This document shows, piece by piece, positions 45,818-58,343 of a stretch of DNA of 64,000 nt. Position numbers and translations under genes: made by a program. Under the pieces are notes generated by a model. That model had not been told where the DNA came from. It worked only from the letters and a program-made list of their open reading frames with translations, and did not search any database. The stretch comes from Triops longicaudatus (Eukaryota; Arthropoda; Branchiopoda; Notostraca; Triopsidae), in the NCBI GenBank assembly GCA_022885665.1, contig JAGQDJ010000202.1, positions 124,001 to 188,000 of the forward strand, read 5' to 3'. Every line of letters starts with the position of its first letter. Position 1 is the first letter of the stretch.

Positions 45818-48800
45818 TTATCTACCCCGCGGTACCCATGTGCCCAGTTTTGCCTGCTCTGGTTCAAAATTGGGGGATCCGGGTGGCGCTGTTCTGTTAC
45901 GCAGTTGCCAAGGCACAAAGGCGTGTATCCGTTCCGCTGCGGACAATTTGGGCATAGGACGTCCCGTTGTGGTAGTCGTTGTCGTTGTTGTCGTTGTGGT
46001 GGTAATCGCCGTGGTCATTACAGGCGTGGTAATTTCTTTGGTCTGTTCGCTGAACCCAAAGGCAGGCCTTCCGATAGCATTAGGCAAGGTGGTGGGTGTT
46101 TCCGTGGTGGTAGTTTTGCTCACCAACACTCCTCTAATATATTCCATATTGGGTACCGCCTTCGTCACCGGCAAAGTCGTCACACTGGCGTCCTTGAATG
46201 GAATTTTCACAGGTTTATTAGCGGCGCTTTCTTCCCTCTGCACCGCCACGTCTTTCATCTGCACCTCGTCCGAGTACGTTCCTAGGCGTTGTTTGTTTCG
46301 CGGTTTCGTCAGCGGCACCTTAACATCTGCGAAAACGGGAATTTCTAACGAAGCAAAAGGCACACAGCGTTTGTTTTCATAGCGGTGCCCTAGTTTGCAT
46401 ACACACAATCCGTAGCGGCATTCGGCATGGAGAGGACAATCAGCCTCGCAGTTGGTTACCACTCCCATTAAAAACGTCGTGTTAGCGCGATCATTTATCT
46501 TAGCAAAGAGGCCGGCCGGTCTACCGTAGAGCCTACAGTTCAATTCCCCTTGATGCAGCAGTGTAGTGACGGTCAGGCAGCCTTTGAGTTTGTAGCAAAT
46601 TTGCAAACAGTTGGCGTAATTTTTAACGATACGCTCCTTGAGGAGTTGACCGTCCATCAATTCTACGCCCTGGATGTTGACAGGCGCCAAATCATCTCGT
46701 TTAAGAACCAGCGTGGCAAAGGACGGATGCGCCGAAGTTTGCGTGAAATGGGTATCGCGGTGCAGCCAACAAGTTTGCGCTTCGCACTGCGGGTGGACCC
46801 CGTCCGCTCCCCACGTTCGACAGCTCGTCATAGCTGTGCAGAGAGGGTCCGTCTGGCACACATGCTTGCACTGACTCCAGTTCGCACGGATGGTCACGGC
46901 CGTCTTGCTTTGCAACCGTAAACCAGGGAAAAAATACCCGGACTCGACATCCATCTCAGCACTATAGCCTTCTTCAGCCCATTTCAGGAAATAACTCTTC
47001 AAACCCCGCTCCAACTTGTCTTGTTCCATTTGGGGTGTTAATAAGTTCCCGATGAATTCGAGCTCTAATTGAACAGGCTCTGGGTGAGTGAGGCTGTCAT
47101 TGGCCCAACGTTCAGACAACCCTTCTCGTGGTACCCTTTCTACGTCCACACTGGCGAGAAAATCTTCGGCAATTTTCCTCCCCGAACTTGAGAGATGGAT
47201 CGACAAGTTGGCTTGGCTCAACATGTACAATCCAGCAGTGGTGGCTTGGAGGATTAACTCGTCTCGACTGGGGGTGGAAGCCGAGGAGGATGAAACGGCT
47301 TTGGTGGTAAATTTCAGGGTGACCTTTTTCCCAAAAGTTACGCTTTTGATGAAATGGGTGCCGTAATCTTCGAAGAAATCTCTCATTTCGTCTTCATCTG
47401 CGTGTTGGGCGAGACGGTTTAATTGGCTCATCGCTTCGGGTGTCAAAGCAGCAGGGTCGCTCCGCGATCGCGTCAGGGCTAAGGTTAGGCACGTGACCTC
47501 TGTCAACACAACGCTTTTGGCGGCCAAGAGGTCGGCCGAGATTTGGGCCCAGAAGGTAGAAGTCATAAAGCCTTGCGTCTCAAGTGAAGTCTTTCCCGCC
47601 TTATCTGTTCGGCTAACTGGAACTACTTCATCTGCTACGTGAGCACTCCCAGTTCTTTCCCTTTCAGCCACAAAATCTTCCAACTCTTGAACGTTGGAAA
47701 TGTAAGTGGATTTGACTTCGGGTTGACAGCTCGAAGCCAGGGGGTGCACTTGAAAATGAGCAGGGAGGCTATATCTGCAATCTGGGGTGAAACGGGTGTC
47801 ATTTAACTGATCCCACGACCACTGCCATAGTGGGCGAGCAAAACCAGGATCATTAGCCCCCATTAAAGGATTGGCCCGCGAGATGTCGTAACCCAAATTT
47901 AGATAGTCCGTACCAGGATACAAGGGCTTCGGCTCCGTACAGCCCACCGTTACGTCTGCTACGGCTTGAACTTTAGAAAGAAAAACATGAAAATTAGCAG
48001 AGAAGACAGAAGTAATTACAACAGAAATTATGAGTTGCTTAACCAATTTAGGCGACTCCATACCACTCTTTCTACATTCATAGTCGATGCCGTGGGAAAT
48101 GTTCGTTGAGGATAAATAATTATTATTTTATGTTTCTTGACAAAGCAATGTTTTTATAGAATCCGTAAGACGCAAAATCTTATGTTGTACCATTAAAAGT
48201 TTGGTTTTCTTACAACAAGGAATGAATTTCAAATTCCTTTTCGGTACGCGATAAATATAATTAAGAGGTAAATTAGTGAGTTTTCCGAAATGAAACTGCT
48301 ACAACAAAAATGCTCATGTAAACTTAACTTTATCATTTATCAAAATTTACACTATAAATAAAAAGTGGAAGCAATGAGTGAATTGCAATAATTTGGAAAT
48401 TATTTTTGATTTTCTTTGTCACAATAAATAGTTAGTCTTAACGAAAGCATTTCAATTTAAAACTGAAAATATAGTTGTTTTGTATAAAAATACACATCAG
48501 CCAGATTGTGTCACCAAAATTTGTTTGCAACATTCGATAAAATAACGTTAAATCCGCTAAAGATGACGGCATTGTCAACAAATAACTTGTACGGGAACTG
48601 AACGGTTTTAATTGCTGGTAAGGCTATTAAGGTTAAGATGTGTAGTGTGAACAGAGTGTAAGATAGGACTGTTCAAGCGATAGGAAGAAATTTGCATGAA
48701 GAGGGTTTTCAAAAGTTGACATTTACCAGGCTGATCCGTCAACTTGGGGGGAAGAGTCCACTCATCCAGTACTCCCAACTGAAGTAACCTAAAGAGTAAA

Positions 48801-50559
48801 AAGAAGAAAACGGTTAGATCTAAAAGGGTTGCGGGAATAAGGGCAAGTTTTACCCTAAGAATCCTCCAACCGTAAGCTTAAGGTTAGAGTTTAAGATTGA
48901 GATTTACACATGTGTTCCCGAGGGGAGGGTTGTTTTGGTGGCACTAAAGTGCCGTCAAGATAAAAGGGGAATGCATTAACGTAAAGTCGAATTTATTGGA
49001 ATGTGTTGTCTGTTCCACGCGTCTGGTTGCGTTGTGTCGAGTTAAAAGTTAATGGCTTGTCGTGTTTGGTGCCGACTCATGTTCATAGAGCGTTAACAGA
49101 ATAGGCCTGTTTGCTCGCTGGAGAAGACGCCGGAGTTAACGTCCCATGCCGCGACAAGGTACATTGTTTGTCAGTTAACCGAACAAGAAAATGCTCGCGT
49201 ACACCTCAGAGAATGCTATTCTCTTTTACACCCGTAAACTTTGCGGAATCCTTCTATCTCAAACCGTTAAGTAAAACCATCCCGCTTTCCAAAAACCTAA
49301 TTTTCTGCTCAAAAATACACCCCACTATCAAAGATTCCACATCTGCCAAGGGCTTCCGAAAACAAATCCTCATGCTCGACCGATCATGGGCGATAGGTAC
49401 TAAGAGCTAAATCTTATGCAAAGCCTTCTGTGGCTTACTACAAACTACAAAAATGTAATCTATACAAGGTTAAGCTTCCTTTAGGAATGGAAGAACTCTA
49501 TGGACATTGGCTAACTAATTACAATATCACAATGGAAGCTTACACTGCATTCTATCTGGAATGCCGATCTTTATGATCTGTCAGTTACTAGGGCTTTAGA
49601 ATTCGTCTATATCAATAGGATTTTACGATTCTTTCTTATGAAGACTAGTCTTTAGACCGCATGGAAAACAGAAAAACATCATAGGTGAGAAGGAGCCATT
49701 AGAAGATTACACACAGCTTGTTAGTCAAAGTGAGTAGGCCAATTTGGAAAAGCACGCTGTCTTTTCATACAACTGCACGAGGATGGAAGTAAACGCCACC
49801 GCTTTCTAATTATTTGTCTTAGCAAGGCGTCATACCGTGCGGCGTTAATTTATGTGGCAATGTAATGCAGACAAGGTAGGGTCTAAAGTTGGTTGTCTTG
49901 TTTTCGTTTTGTTATCTTGCCCATTTAGTGCATGACTCTGTGGTTAATGTATGCGGCGACCCATGCAATCTTTTCCAAACACAAGGGAATAAAAGGTGAA
50001 GAGAAATATGTTTCTGGAACATATGTTTGACTAAGATCGTAGAGTCACGCGATGCGGATGAAGTGGGCAATTTGGCACGGCGACAAGTTCCTGTGTCTTG
50101 TTGGGACGATTCGGACAGGTTTAAATTGAAGAGCGCTGTCTTACCAAATGCAAAGTCCCAGTAAGATAACTCCAGTGAAGAGAAAACACGCCAACACCCA
50201 ACAAACACTTCTCCGACACGGATTCCGGGGTTTGGTTGCTGGCTATGATACCACATACGAGGGAAAAGACGGAAGAGAAAAAAGATATTCGTTTCAGATT
50301 ATTACAAGTTCCCCCTCGACACATTTCGGAGAGGTGAAGGCACGCGAGATAAAGTTTTTACCTGCAGCATTACTGAACACGCCTCGTCTTTGATCATTAC
50401 TTCGGTCTCCAGTCGACCTGGCTCCTGCTGTGCTGCTCCATTCTTCTGATTAACAGAAGAAACGGCTTTATAGTGGACGGTAAGTGTACTACTCGACGGA
50501 GAAAACTGGGATTCATCACCGCTGCTCTCGCATGCATAACTTTGGTCGTTGTAGTCCAT
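45818..50559 (-). CDS. Membrane-anchored MACPF protein with PAN/apple-like, EGF-like and Thr-rich regions
   Basis: Four exons join in phase: 50362-50559, 50145-50242, 48727-48788 and 45818-47970, giving 836 residues. Residues 1-78 form a hydrophilic tail (SSGDESQFSPSSS) ending in basic KPRNPCRRS. Residues 79-101 are a transmembrane helix (VCWVLACFLFTGVILLGLCI), so a type II signal anchor with an extracellular C-terminus is predicted. The MACPF domain runs from about residue 130 (YLNLGYDISRANPLMG) and carries YGTHFIKSVTFGKK near residue 322; the usual second Gly of the signature is Lys. Two cysteine-patterned PAN/apple-like segments lie at about 470-545 and 550-625, an EGF-like module (CPLHAECRYGLCVC) at about 627-656, and a mucin-like Thr run near 783-803. 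MACPF proteins form membrane pores or act in adhesion and development; which applies here is unknown. ATG 50559 follows an in-frame stop. A shorter reading from ATG 48061 runs through intron sequence. Confidence 0.9.
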
Positions 50560-53500
50560 CGTGTAACCTCAATCCGGCTTATTGGGGGAGAGAAATTTTC
50601 GTGGGGGGACTCCTTGTAGGACAAAGAAAAATGTATACATACAACATAACAAATTAATTCGGGTTTAGGGTTTCTGGTTACCACCACATAATTACTCTTT
50701 CATGATTAAAACCCAACTTGAGATACTAGAAAATAAAATCCTGACATGAAAAATAGCCCAGGTCTACCGACAGTTGCTGTCGTAAAGATTTTGCCTACTA
50801 AAAGATTTTGCCTAAGTAAAAAAAAGAGAGGAAAAAGTATCGGGTAGGCTACTACAAGGGCATCGACTTTTCTTGTAAGATTACTAATTAATTGTATCGA
50901 ATCTCTGAACCATATCTTTACGTCTAGATGCCTGAACACGTGCTTCGGATGTAGCATAGGTTTGCGTGCTTGTAATGGCTATACTGGGTATCAATATTGG
51001 AAAACAGCCGTTCGCGTCGCATGCATGCTTTGCATACGCACTTTTCACAGTTACGAAAGCCGGAACCCGTGTGATAAGGCTATAAAACGTTGTAAAGTTG
51101 ATAACGCGGCTTTTGTGTTTTGTCCAATGTTTTTTACGGACCATCCCACATGCGTAAAACAGTTTACTTATTATAAGCTATTTGGAAAGTTTCTGTGATT
51201 AATACAAAATATAACACGGTTTGAATGGCACTATAGCCATAAACACACAGTAGTCCACAGCAGTACGCAAAGAAAACGTCCTCCCCTAGTGCGCATAAAA
51301 CGAGTAGTTAAACAGGTCTAGACACGCAGGGCTTACTAGCAGGACTCGACTTATGCGCCCTATGAGGAAACGCTTTCTTGCGGTGCTGTTCTTTAAAAAA
51401 GTGGTATTAAGAATACGTAATGTGCAGATATGCTGTGCCAATTCTCTAAACAGCATGGCAAGAGTCCCCTTTCACCTATTTGCATTGCTTGCGGGATGTC
51501 GTGAACAAATCCCATTTTTCAAGCAAGAATTACTACAGCGATAATAGCTCTTTTGATTGGAAAAAGTTTTCTACAGTTAAAAGCTTTCTCATTACACATA
51601 ATTTTTATGTGGTTGTAAAATTGTGCAAGCTTCATGCACAGAACTAGGCATTTGTTGGTCGTTCTTGCCAAAGGATTTTCCTACGATCAACAAGCCTTTT
51701 TCACAAACATTGCTTAAATGAACAAATGACCAAGATATGGCACTATTTTTCAGAAGTGTAATTGTCGTAAATAAATGCAGAGCTTCCGCGCAATTAATCT
51801 TTTGATTAGTATAAAAAGCGAAGAAATTTATCTGAGATTGTAATAATGTAAAAAATGAAAATTAATCTTGTCGAGCTGCAAGTGTCAAAACGGAAGAAAA
51901 CTCTTAATTGTTAACTTAGCCCGAAAAAAAACAGGCAGAGGGGCAAAATTACGCAGGCATTAATTATTGAGAAAAAAGAGAGAAAAAGAATGACCGAATT
52001 GCGCAAACAACGGTAAAATTTTCTGACATCTTCAAAGGAAAATGGCAAATTTTGCTATGTCCCCTCTAGTTGCCAAGGTTACCGGCTTGTTAAGGAGCTA
52101 CTTTTCTTAGATACCGTTCACAAAGTATAAAAGAAATCATTTTGCTGAAATAGACTATCAAGCGTTTAGTTCTTAAGCAATTTCCTAAGGCGGGACCAAA
52201 AATTCCATCATTTTCACGTTTTCACGCCCGAGAGCTGATTTCAACATTAGCATACCTCACTCGATCTTTACTGCAATTTTCACACACTGCGTGTAAGGAT
52301 CACTGAAGCAACCACGGCTTGCAGATATTTGCATGGTTAATCTCCTCAAATGACCATTTTTCGAACAAACGTTTCGCTTTTGTAAAAAGGAAGAATTTAA
52401 GCGAAAAAAATCGAATTTCGCATAGTAACGTTACAAGTGTCAAATTTAACTTTTCATCAGAACGCAAAACTTTTTTATGAAATTCTATTACTAATGATAT
52501 GTGTCAATTGTAAGTGGAACTTTGAACTAAAAAGAACAGCGAAAGCTTCATAACATGCGTTCCTAAATCAAAAATGCTGCCACCAGTTATCTGCCTGAAA
52601 GTTTGTATAGGAAGCTGTTATACGTGAAAAAAGCCCATAAATAAGCACTTCGCTCCGGGTATTTTTACATCAGTTTGAGCCTTTCAGGGTTGCCCTTATT
52701 TATTACCTCTAAAAAAGCAGGTCTGTTTCTGTTTTGGCAAGTCTGTATCGTACACACAGACTGAATCCGGGGATGCCTGGGTAATAAATTGATCAAAGTA
52801 TGATGGAGAATTAGTAGCAGGGCGCAGGGAGTGATTGAAACGTTACTGACGCCATTATCTCACAACACAGCCATAAAGCTGACAAATTGGCATGGCCCGG
52901 AGCATGGTTGGACCCCGGCTATTTAGACACCCGAGTCGCAGGTACTAAAAGCGTAACAATGCTTGACAAAGCGCACCGGTGGGACTGTGTCATGCGTAGG
53001 TGAGGTCAAAGAGGCAACGGAAAATTGAGTGGGGAGCTTCCAACACACCGAGGACGAAAAAGCACCAAATTGGCCCAGCTGTCACACCCTGATGTCAATG
53101 GGGGGAAAAACCTACACACACGTAGATATACTGAACAGTTCAACATACATGGGACACAAGATTGAGAGCAGCTTCTGTGAAGCACAAGAGAACTAGAAAT
53201 GCCTGCCCCCTTCGCCTGTCCTTTTGGAAGTTCCCCCCGTCGCCACAATGCGCATAATACATAGGATTGTTAAAGCAATGAATAAGATTCTTTCTGCTCA
53301 CTTTTTCAAAGAAAATCTCTCTTATTTGACCATCCTGTACAAAGTAAGCTACCTGAGACTGCCAAATTCGCTAAACACTAACCCCCTTAAAAAGAATTAG
53401 AAGTTTCTTGTATTATTTACTGAGATATCTCTCTTAAGTCTATTACCGTTACCAATAACTCGCGGCAAAAGCTTCGTATATTTATTTCGAACATTCCGGT

Positions 53501-54761
53501 AAGAGTAGGGGGGCATGTGGAGGGGAGACAATGGAGTTGGTATGGGGGAGGGAATTTGAAACTCTGGAAGAGGTGACTCATTTGCATGTGCACAATACGT
53601 GTTACCTGTCAATTCTTTTATGCACGAAGCACAGAACAACCACAGATGCAACGAGGGATAAATTTTTAAGCAAATAAAGGGGGCTGTGGTGGTCAGAAAT
53701 GCGTTCCTTATGCGGAAAGGGTGGGTGACGTGGCCTTTGGTACGGCGGAGGAAGAGGGTTACCGATGTTACAATGAACAAAAGTAAACGCTTTGTTCCGA
53801 AAGACTTTTTAGTGTGACATTGGACAACTGCAGTGTGCAACTTTCTTGACGTTAAAGGGGAAGCTCGTAAAAGCGGGTCCAAAAGTCTTAACTTCCGGCA
53901 ACTTTTATACCAATGGAGAATGCCATTTTAAGTAGTTTGTACAGCTGAGGTTTTCTCCAGAAATAACGGAATGTTAAGCTTTCGATTTGCTGTAAAACTG
54001 TAAAATAAGACATACTCGCAGGAGACTGCGTATAATAAAAGGACGATGATTGAAGTTAATACATTAAAGATGAGCTGATTAAATATACGTGCAACATTTC
54101 CATAAGAACTTGTGGCTGACTGCAATGTAGGCAAAGTGACCTTTTAGAGGTAAGTGATTCGTGAAAGCTCTCAATAGGCATGTTCACTCCAGAAAACTTA
54201 ACTTCACAAATTCCGTCTTGGGCTCGATAGGAAACCTTTCCGAGGTTCTCGAATATTCTTTTGATGTGCAAATCAGCGAGTGATCTGACCTGAAATTTAG
54301 TCGTACAATCCTTGCATGGTGAAAGTATTGAATAGGATTGAAAAGCGTCGCAATATGGTCTACACACTCAGTATCTCTTGTGAATATCGCTTTTTTAAAA
54401 AGGGATTTCAGCTGTTTTGCAAATTGGCTAACTTGTAGGGCTCGGTAACTAGGTTTCGGCGGAAAGTAACTTAATTTGTGGGTCTTGTAGAGCCTTATTG
54501 GATCTTAATGTCGTGATTTATGGGACGTACAAGTCCATGAAGGTGGATCAGGTTCTATGCTAATGAAATCCGCAAAGAAAGCCATTGACTATGAAAAGGA
54601 TGTTGCGTCGAAAATTTGCATGCGCTGTATTTGCATATGTGAGTTTCTCAAGTCACTTGCGCTTAGCGGGGTGCTGCGATGCATTGTATCAAAAACTTGT
54701 GTTCTTTTTCCCTTTTCTTTCTTTTTTTCAGAGGTTTAGCGTTAGGTTTTCCACCTTCTAC
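50560..54761. other. Gene-poor interval upstream of the MACPF gene
   Basis: About 4.2 kb that should include the MACPF promoter at its left end. The longest frame, 161 codons at 53397-53882 (-), has no recognisable domain or splice support. A block near 54128-54155 is similar to 60798-60820. No gene is supported. Confidence 0.4.
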
Positions 54762-54986
54762 CTAACAACTGCCAAACTTGTCGCGGTACAGACCAAAAGA
54801 GATAGTAAATTTTCCATCTGCTTGGGTGGTCAACAGTTTCATTTCCAGCTTCCCGTGCTTGGCGGCTTGAATTCGCGGAGATGTTCTCTTCGTTAACATG
54901 AAGATTACACCGAACGCCGCAGAAAAAAAGTACGAAAGTACAACAAGAAAAATATTCTGAGTAAACAAGTCGAAACACAGGCTCAT
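54762..54986 (-). CDS. Candidate small membrane protein or exon
   Basis: A 74-codon frame begins with a hydrophobic segment (FLVVLSYFFSAAFGVIFML), then a basic stretch (TKRTSPRIQAAKHGK) and an amphipathic tail ending FGLYRDKFGSC. The hydrophobic-then-basic order is what a signal-anchored peptide would show. No homologue is recalled, and it could equally be an exon or chance. Confidence 0.25.
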   Translation of the reverse strand: MSLCFDLFTQNIFLVVLSYFFSAAFGVIFMLTKRTSPRIQAAKHGKLEMKLLTTQADGKFTISFGLYRDKFGSC

Positions 54987-57900
54987 TACATCTTGTTAAA
55001 AGGAGCCCTAGAGTACTTAAGATGGATAGACCTCTCCAAATATCCCTTTATCGACGGTTTAAAAGCAAAAACTTTTGACATTACACTCAGAATCTAATGG
55101 AGCGTCTTGCCCTTTCGACCTCGCCTGTCATCATTGCCCCCATGCGGTAAAACTGATGTTTAAGGGAAGACTTCCTAAGCTACGCCGAGATCACAGCCGA
55201 TCCTAATATATCGGTTCGTGTAATTCAATACGCTTTACGATTTTGTTTGCTTTGCAATACAAAATAGAAGGTTTTTCTACACCAAGGCTTCAAATTTCTA
55301 AGGACTTGAATCCGCTTTGAGATACAAAGCAAGAATATTAGACTTGACATGGACAAGAATCAGGATCAATCAAGAAATCCCAGTGCACTTCGAGCGATAT
55401 ACGCTCCTGCAATATGTTCAAGTTTCTCCCAAAAAAGTGAAGTATCCTCGACCTATCCCCTATATCCTAGTTTTCAAACTAGTTTATGAAGTAACGACTT
55501 TCATCGTGATTGTCATTGTTGTGCACCCTGGCTTAAAAAGGCAGCGTACCCTTGACACTAGTAGAATATAAACCGGTCTGAATTTTGCTGAACTCGCACT
55601 TATGGAAACCGGTGTATGTGCGACAGCGCCACGAATTTTCTGTTCTCGCTTGTTACAAAGGATTTTGAGCATGACCCTCACTTCCTTTGAAATATCCTTG
55701 TGTGGGCCTTGTCTTATGGGCAAAGGCCCGAAAGACATCCAAATTTTTGTTTTGTTAGGAAACGCGGCCTCTTTAATATAGGAATGCCCTTTATGATCTC
55801 ATTTTACGAAATTGTCAATGAACTACCGCGCCGTATTTTACGGCGTCATAATACCGTATGTGGAAGTATATCCTCAACTAGTCCATTTTACGCTGCTCAC
55901 CTACGTTTTTTACTCGACGTCATAAAAAGTTTACTTGAGAACTTATGCGTTGAAGCCACTTAAAGCTAATACTGGTTTAAGTGTAAAGCTTCGACGCTAT
56001 TGAATTGAAATCCGTAAAAAGGCTAAATCTAGAAATGATGAAATACGTGCGAAGTATTTCGATTTATTTTGAAGGAGAAAGCTAAGAATTAATATAGGAA
56101 TTTACATTGTTTCCAATGTTCAGGAAATTCCCGATCACTTGTGACTAATTTTGAGTATAATGAAATCTTTAGGTCTTATTCGGTAAACAGAAGTAACCGT
56201 TGTTTTTAAAATAGGCTTGACAATAGGAGAGCGTTAAATTTCAATCAAAATAGCCTTGAAACTTCTTTGTGACGATTAGGCAATGTGAGATATAGCAAGT
56301 TATGCTGAAAATATGAACATTCGTTTCTCATTTTGCGGAGAAGTTACTTAGTTACAACCAATACGCGAAAGGCAAAGAAGGCTTCTTTCCATTTAAAAAA
56401 ATCTACTTCTAAAGCTTTTTTTTATTTCTTTCATCGGCGTGAGCTTTGCTCGTTGCCGTACATCGTTTCACTTTAATAATAGTAATTTCACTTCAAAGAC
56501 TGTCCTGTAAAATCAAATTGACATTTCACTACAAAAAGCCAAACGGCAAAAGCTTTGCATCAAATTTAATTCGACAAATCACGAATAGAATATTGCTGAC
56601 TTTTAAGATAAAATTCACAGTAGAAAAAGACTAAATAAAAAACAAATGACCTTACTTTAATGTGGTAAAATGGAGTCGGGAAATGTATTCCGAATCATTA
56701 TATCCACTTCACCAAAAGTATCAGGAATTGCAAATAACTCCTTAAGGATTCATGGGAGTATTGTAACACTTCCTTCAGGATGGTTTCAAATTATCACTTT
56801 TATTCGCAATTTGTAAGTTCCCAACGTTTATCAATTAGAAACTAAACCTCACGATTTTTATTCACTATACTTCGAGAATAATGTCAGTTCAGCTTCGGTT
56901 CAAATTTCCTGCCAGCGCCAGATGAAAACAGATCCTCCGACGAAGAATGTCTAACGAAGACTGAGCACGGCAAATGAATGGGTTCGACACCAAACCCTAA
57001 CTAAACTCCAGCATGAAGAGCGCCTCGGTTCTCCTTTCAATGCTGGACGAGGTAAAGAAAAGAGAGAAAGAAAAGACGGCCAGCATACGGATTTAAAAAA
57101 GTATGGAATAAAACTTAGCCCTCATTAAAACGTTGAATGCACAGACAGTGAAGGTACAGGCTAATTAATTAGGCACTGTGAAGAAAAGCTGCAAAACTGG
57201 TATGAATACCATTGTTGTTTAGGGTGTTGATAGCTTTCAGTGAGTTCCAGCAGCTTCCTCTCGGTCCCCAATGACAATAAATTTTCCTTGATATTCATCC
57301 CCCTTTCGTTTCTCAAATGCTGAATGCACACATTGTTTGTTGGAAGTTTGCCTAATTAGACTGACGACTTCCAGCTAAACCTCCCGAAGACTACCTGAGT
57401 CTCTTTGGACAGAGCCAAGGGGAAGCAAAGACATAAATCGTCCGCTTATAACGAGCACCCCCCAGTTTCACACCTTAGGCGAAGGTAGTCTCATTAATAA
57501 CCAACTCGGCCATCCCACCCTCTAAGGAATGATACTCTTAAGTTAGTCGAAATCCAAACATCGGGATTTTAAAGTTCTATAGCGTGTCAAAACGACTTGC
57601 TGACGTCATCATTTCCCGTTTCGCAGCCTAAGATGGATGGCTAGCAGCGGTTGTGTTGAGCAGGCCTACTGATGTGATGAGCAGCCCATGTGGGGTGAGT
57701 CTTTCTTAATTAAATAATAATTAGTCCAAAAAATGTCCCAGACCTAAACACATTACGTGAGGACGCCACAAAACGTTCCACAAAAACCATGGACTGGGGC
57801 TTTCCACGTCTTGCAAGTCTCGTTTACCAACTTACGAGGTTCACCCTCTATCAATAAATCTTTAAAAGGTGCGCACAAATTTCTTGCCACTTGCTCCCAA

Positions 57901-58343
57901 CGCGTTTGAAAGCCATAACCATAACTTTAGACCACAACCCGTGTCCCCTTTAACCCACGCAAACTTGGGGAAAAAAACCTAATGGACCCAAACCCTATAT
58001 AGGGGGCCTATGTATGACCCCAACTTGTTACTTTTTTTAAAAGATTTCTTGGGAGGTATTGTCTTTAAGACAGGGGATCTAATTTTTACTATTCCAGGGG
58101 TCAAATCAGACAAGAAAATCTGGAAATTTTCGGTCCGTATTAGGATGACCCTTGGTTTCAGTGGCATGCCCCCCTGCAGATGTAACACGGGGGGTGGATC
58201 TCGTCAAGGGGGTTGTTTTTAGGGGTAGAAAAAGGGTTAGGAAATGAAACATGTGACTGAAGGCATTGCATGCGCTCCCCAAAGATTTTCCTATCCTGTG
58301 TTTGTTTAAACGAAGGGAGAAGCGCAGCAGGACAGGACCGGAA
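54987..58343. other. Gene-poor interval
   Basis: About 3.4 kb without a supported gene. Stretch 57950-58230 is rich in G and C runs and looks repetitive, but no terminal repeats were found. Confidence 0.4.

Noticed and set aside
45774..46382. A 202-codon plus-strand open frame with a valine run
   Set aside because: It is antisense to the Thr-rich coding region of the MACPF gene; the valine run is the complement of threonine codons.
46550..47366. Several plus-strand frames of 60-123 codons
   Set aside because: All lie antisense to the MACPF exon, whose domains and splice phases identify the true strand.
47971..48061. Simple single-exon gene model with a cleaved signal peptide for the MACPF protein
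   Set aside because: Three upstream exons join in perfect phase and a typical acceptor (TTTTTCTTTCTAAAG) lies inside the frame. It is kept only as a possible isoform.
53397..53882. A 161-codon minus-strand frame
   Set aside because: It is the longest intergenic frame, but has no domain, no splice context and an irregular composition; not enough to call a gene.
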